Made by a program: the position numbers and the translations under genes
Shown: one piece after another, positions 59,795 to 64,000 of the stretch
Layout: each line of letters begins with the position of its first letter
How positions within the stretch are numbered: the stretch's first letter is position 1
Assembly (NCBI GenBank): GCA_028583415.1
Contig: CM053269.1
Coordinates: 45,489,388-45,553,387 of the forward strand
Direction of reading: 5' to 3'
Length of the DNA: 64,000 nucleotides
Origin: Protea cynaroides
Lineage: Eukaryota > Streptophyta > Magnoliopsida > Proteales > Proteaceae
Notes under the pieces: generated by a model
The model's input: the letters and a program-made list of their open reading frames with translations, nothing else
Database searches by the model: none
Told to the model about the DNA's origin: nothing

Positions 59795-60569
59795 TGTTGG
59801 AAATAGTAACTCGACAAGGCAAAACATAACACAACAAGGCAAAACATTTTGTTTAAGACTATTTAATAAACATATGACATTAAATATAATATCATGTACC
59901 AAACCATGTGATTATGTAATCAACCCATATAATGTAATATATTGGAGTATAGACACATACCTTATACAATCTAAAGCAAGTGATCAACTAGGGTTGAGTC
60001 GTATTGGTACACTCTACTTAAGATTGTGTTTGCCCCTTGTATGGTACAACGAATCCTCCCAAACCAACCTCCAAGATAAAACAACCTCTGCAAGGACACC
60101 CAATTAGTGTGCACTCACCGTTGGATACAAATAAAGACCCAATCCTTTAAAACAAGGATGAAACAGACTCTATCGATAAACTGAAACGAGTAGAGAGAGT
60201 TGGAGGGAGAAGGAGGAGAGACATGAATTTTTGTATTCAAATCTTGAATAATTTGGAATGAGACAACATTCTCTATTTATAGAAGACAAGTATCTCTCTA
60301 AAGGTCACTCACTACCAAGGGGTGTGGGTATTCCTCTTCATACCAAAAGGTATAAGTCATCACTCTTCCAAAAGAGTACATATGAATAGGCATGTATCCA
60401 TACCTATATCCATATCCATTTTCCTGTCCATGTCCATGTCCGTATCCATATCCAAATCCAACTCAAAACAAAATTCAAATTAAATTTCCTTTAAAATGAA
60501 AAAAAAAACTTTGAATTTAATTTTAAAACTTTTTAAATCTTTATTTGTTTTTTGATATTAAAAACAACA
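59795..60569 (-). mobile_element. Solo LTR, copia-like, TSD TTGAC and empty site
   Basis: The 775-bp segment has ends TGTTGGAAAT and AAAACAACA and is flanked by TTGAC (59790-59794, 60570-60574). The duplicate at 63416-63430 reads CATTGACTCATTGAC without it. A TATA box (CTATAAATAG) on the minus strand near 60271-60280 gives the orientation. The long frames inside (59583-60107) are not genes. Confidence 0.88.
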
Positions 60570-60779
60570 TTGACTCATGATGTGTTTTTGCAGATAAATC
60601 CATAAATTGAATTTTCAGTGAAGAAGATGGTAAAAGAGTTGAGTCCAGGCCTCAACTAAACTGCTAGTCATTGGTTTCTCCCTTTCCTCCATTAACTAAC
60701 ATAAACTCTGTTATAGTAATTCTTTTTCACAGAGGAAGATTAAAAGGTATGTCCATCGTAACACATGCACCGTTCTTTA

Positions 60780-61060
60780 GAACAGAGACAGATGGACTTA
60801 GGTTCCATGAAGATTCATCCTTTCCTTCCTAACGACCCCCCTCTCTCTTTCTCTCTCTCTCTCTCTCTCTTTAAAGAGGGTTCATGGGAATGATTTGAGG
60901 AGAGAAACAGAAAGAGTCAGAGAAAGAAGGAAAGGTAGGAAAAATAAGAAAAGATGACTTTTGGTTTGACAAGGCTTACCAGTAATCAGTATTAGACTGG
61001 TCACATACTGGTCACTGGAGCAGCAAAGAGTTCGTCTTTGTCGTCTTCCACACATTTTTT
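60780..61060 (+). pseudogene. Copy 2 of the syntaxin 5' leader, no coding region attached
   Basis: CAGAGACAGATGGACTTAGG, the CT-run, GAGAGAAACAGAAAGAG, GACTTTTGGTTTGAC and AAAGAGTTCGTCTTTG follow 48493-48780 in order. Where the syntaxin start codon should come, unrelated DNA and a truncated LINE begin. Confidence 0.85.
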
Positions 61061-61224
61061 TTTTGGATAAATTCTGTTGGATTTGTGTGGCCCAACATAA
61101 ATTTATTGTGTTGATTTTATGTATTCTCTTTGGGCATTTCTATCTCTATTTTGAGGTATATATGTGGCATGTTGCTTGCATATTTTGTGGCTTATAAATT
61201 ATTTATATGGTACCATTATTTTTT

Positions 61225-62094
61225 TTGTCTATTAACGTTTGTCCTCATCATGGATGATCTTACCAAAGACATTCAAGATGAAGTTCCTTGGCGCATGCTT
61301 TTCGCTGATGATATTGTTTTGGTGGATGAAACAAAAGCAGAGATTAATACAAAGTTAAAGTTATGAAGATCATCTTTGGAATCAAACGGTTTTAAGATAA
61401 GTAGAATGAAAACGGATTATATGGTGTGTAACTTTAGTCACACAAAGACGGATAATGAGGTGGTGAACATTCTTGAGAGAGAAATACAACAAAGTTATCA
61501 TTTTAAGTATTTAGGTTCAATCATAAACAAAGAAGGTGATATAAACGATGATGTTTCACAGAGGATTAAAATAGGATGGATGAAGTGGAGAAGTGTGTCT
61601 GAAATGTTGTGTGATCGACATATTTCTTTAAAACTTAAAGGAAAATTCTATAAGACAGTTATTCGACCGGCTATGATATATGATGCTGAATGTTGGGCAG
61701 TCAAGAAGCATCATATTGATAAATTTAGTGTAGCTGAGATGAGGATGTTAAGATGGATGTATGGCAAAACTAGGAAGAATAAGGTAAGGAATGACTATAT
61801 TAAAGTTGATTTGGGAGTAGCGCCAATACATGATAAGCTACGAGAAAGTCGTTTGAGATGGTATAACCATGTTCAACGAAGGCCGTTAGATGCTCCCGTT
61901 TAGAGGAGGGATTTGATTCAGATTGCAGAGGTTAAAAGAGCTAGGGGCAAACCTACGATGACTCTAGGGGAGGTGGTGAAGAAAGACATGTATAGTTTAG
62001 GCCTTGTTTCAAGTTTGACATCGAACAGGAACAAGAATCCACGTAGTTGATCCCATTTAGTTGGGATAAGACTTTGTTATTGTTGTTGTTGTTT
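61225..62094 (+). mobile_element. 5'-truncated RTE-type LINE
   Basis: The frame reads MDDLTKDIQDEVPWRMLFAD DI in one run: the FADD catalytic box of non-LTR reverse transcriptase. It continues with NGFKISRMKTDYM, SYHFKYLGSIINKEGDI, RPAMIYDAECWAVKK, MRMLRWMYGKTR and LRWYNHVQRRP, the usual end of plant RTE polyproteins. A TGA at 61364-61366 stands where Trp is expected (KLWRSSLES) and a TAG at 61901-61903 interrupts DAPVRR. The 3' end is a short TTG-repeat tail (62075-62094), typical of RTE. Only the last third of the element is present, so it was dead on arrival and is now mutated. Confidence 0.9.
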
Positions 62095-62412
62095 AGATCA
62101 TTTATTGAAAAGAAAGAAAAAAGAGGGGAAAGGAATATACAAAGCACAATTACAACCAACAAGGCTCTCCAACTCAGCACACGTAGGGGAGACTCAAACT
62201 AAACCCAAACTTCATAAGGAACCCAAGCCAAAGGTACATGCACCCCTCCAGAACATTAAAGTCTAGCCCTCACTTCATTTTCAGAGGGGATTTCCAAGGG
62301 CTGCTTTCCATTTGCCTTTCTATTTTAAATTTGTTACAAACCTTATGGATTCGTTGAGGCAGCAATGCTGCCTTTATACCCTATAAAATTAATGAAAATT
62401 TCATTGTCTCGT

Positions 62413-62414
<2 letters not shown>
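62095..62414. other. Short intergenic stretch
   Basis: No gene recognised between the LINE tail and the TA microsatellite. Confidence 0.5.

Positions 62415-62488
<74 letters not shown>
62415..62488. repeat. (TA)n microsatellite
   Basis: About 36 TA units directly next to the syntaxin 3' remnant. Confidence 0.95.
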
Positions 62489-62493
<5 letters not shown>

Positions 62494-62520
62494 CCTTCAT
62501 GGGAACCCCTTGGATTGATT
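62489..62520 (+). pseudogene. Remnant of the syntaxin 3' UTR
   Basis: AAAACCCTTCATGGGAACCC then CTTGGATTGATTG matches 49890-49924 just after the syntaxin stop codon. It implies a second syntaxin unit once ended here. Confidence 0.75.
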
Positions 62521-62674
62521 GGCTGAAGCATTGACTTACTCCTAGGAATAACACTCTTCATGAGCATATTGTGAGCAGAATAGTGTATGGCAAATCGGTT
62601 TACTAGAATATTTCGTCCAAGTATGAGCATAAGCATTTTACCAAAAAAAAAAAGTATGAGCACAAGCATATAGA

Positions 62675-63640
62675 CACATGTTTGATGTTCTCTCAAGTCA
62701 AGCAGCTCATGCCTAAGCTAAAGTGCTTAAGTCGAGATATATTTAGATTTTTGTAATAAGGGAAGGAATGAAGAAAGGGCAGATCATCTTAAGGTGTATA
62801 GTTATGTGGTTGCTTTCTTGGCAACTTTTCAAATTTAGAAAGCTATCTGGTTGTATCTCATGCTTTATTTAATTGATGGATTTATTAAATATTTTTCATT
62901 TTCCCCATTTTCTTCTCAATTAAATACACTTTAGTTATTATTTCACTATTTTTTCTTGTTTTCATCCTTTCTGTCTATCCAATAAGACTATTTAGAGTTA
63001 CAATAGGAGGGGGAAAGGGGTGCCTTAGTGCACAATGTGGGATAAGAGAGTCAAACACTCGAATTCATGTTGAGTTACAACAGAAGGAGAGGAAAGAATA
63101 TGAACTAGCCTTGTAAACTAGTAGTTGGCTTTGGCAATATAGTGTTGGTAAGGGATGTGTTTGAGTTAAACCTCATGAATACAATAGATATTTATTTACT
63201 CAAAAAAAAAAAAATGAGGGGAAAGAGGTGCATTAATACACAATGTGAGTCAGGAGAGTCGATGACTTTCAATACTTGTACTCCAAAAATTGGATACCAA
63301 CCAATTGGGATAAGTACCTTTTCAGATTATTGCAGTCTAAGGAGAGGAAAGGATGAGGGACTAGAGGATTAAGAATCATTCTCTGAATCCATTTATTATG
63401 GAGTTGCGTGATACATTGACTCATTGACGCGTTTTTGCGGATAAATCCATAGATTGAGTGGTCCATCTCTCAAGTGAAGAAGATGGTAACAAAGCTGGGA
63501 CTGAGCTAGATTTTGAAGACTGCTATGCTAGTCACTGGTTTCTCCCTTTCCCCCATTAACAAACATAAACTCGATTATTGTAATTCTTATTCACAAAGGA
63601 AGATTAAAGGTATGTCGATCATATCACATGCACCGCTCGT
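62675..63640 (+). repeat. Segmental duplicate of syntaxin flank, copy 3
   Basis: Collinear with 57425-57620 and then 59133-60780, without the two insertions found there. It leads into the third leader copy. Confidence 0.85.
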
Positions 63641-63950
63641 TCTTTGAGTTACCCAAAAAAGCTAATGAAATGGTAAGCGAAAAGGGTTTAGGTTCCATGA
63701 AGATTCATCCTTTCCTTCCTCACCCTCTTTCTCTCTCTACTTCAAAGACTTCAAAGAGGATTTATAGAAATAACTGATTAGAGAAACAGAAAGAGACAGA
63801 GAGAAGGTAAGGCGGGAGAAAAATAGGGGACTTTTGGTTTTACGGATCTTACTAGTAATCAGTTTTAGACTAGTCACTGGAGCAGCAGCTAGTAACGACA
63901 TTCAACTTCCAAAGAGTTGGTCTTTGCGGTCTTCCATGTAAGACTTAATT
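63641..63950 (+). pseudogene. Copy 3 of the syntaxin 5' leader, at window edge
   Basis: TTACCCAAAAAAGCTAATGA, GGTAAGCGAAAAG, GTTCCATGAAGA, CAGAAAGAGACAGAGAG, GACTTTTGGTTTTACGGATC and GACATTCAACTTCC follow 48408-48785. The window ends about where the coding region would begin, so a paralogous syntaxin may follow to the right. Confidence 0.8.
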
Positions 63951-64000
63951 ATCTTTTTTAGGGTTTCAATCAACCCATTATAGAGATTTATTTCAGTAGT

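Larger units (their letters stand above)
59133..60780 (+). repeat. Segmental duplicate of syntaxin upstream flank, copy 2
   Basis: Homologous in pieces to 62868-63640: TTGATGGATTTATTAAATAT, AGAGTTACAATAGGAGGGGG, CATGATACATTGAC, ACTGGTTTCTCCCTTTC-type text. Two insertions (59211-59429, 59795-60569) are present here and absent there. Confidence 0.85.

Noticed and set aside
1..64000. CRISPR array, bacterial operon or rRNA/tRNA genes
   Set aside because: No regularly spaced identical repeats with unique spacers, no bacterial gene organisation, and no rRNA or cloverleaf-type sequence that I could recognise by eye.

Overview
The window is nuclear DNA of a flowering plant. The evidence is an intron-split plant hAT-derived BED-zinc-finger gene, an intronless plant SYP1-type syntaxin, gene fragments matching chloroplast HSP90.5, LURP-one-related and arabinogalactan proteins, and dense LTR retrotransposons, MITEs and AT microsatellites. 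The species cannot be resolved from the sequence; a eudicot or magnoliid is my guess.

Layout. 1-754: frame-broken N-terminal part of a probable MULE transposase (minus strand), running off the left edge. 2653-8533: decayed Ty1/copia element (minus strand) with three later insertions: a 543-bp TRIM-like element in its RNase H, an 8-bp-TSD hAT-type MITE, and a palindromic MITE. 9126-9520: solo LTR with a perfect TSD. 10290-23163: nested long gypsy-like LTRs (three related copies, minus strand). One is closed by a 5-bp TSD and is split by a plus-strand Ogre/Tat-like LTR with a 900-bp polypurine promoter rich in heat-shock-element-like motifs. 23164-29500: mostly gene-poor, with a broken AGP fragment and MITEs. 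29560-46409: candidate 5' leader exons, then a domesticated hAT gene (about 896 aa, five coding exons). 48380-49877: syntaxin gene. 50.7-53.7 kb: MITEs, a LURP-one-related pseudogene, a CCA-rich minisatellite and an HSP90.5 3' fragment. 57.4-64 kb: two further partial copies of the syntaxin locus (5' leader, flanks and a trace of the 3' UTR). One of them is interrupted by a MITE, a solo LTR and a truncated RTE-type LINE.

Only two genes look intact: the hAT-derived nuclear protein and the plasma-membrane-type Qa-SNARE. They are unrelated neighbours. The rest is a record of nested insertion and local duplication. Because the duplicated syntaxin flanks preserve empty sites, two insertions can be defined to the base.

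Most notable signals: (1) a palindromic word family around GGTCGACC in two fixed LTR positions that changes together between LTR copies; (2) a palindromic MITE family with 9-bp TSDs; (3) an HSE-like array next to the TATA box of an LTR; (4) a TRIM with a 34-bp internal domain; (5) triplication of the syntaxin 5' region.
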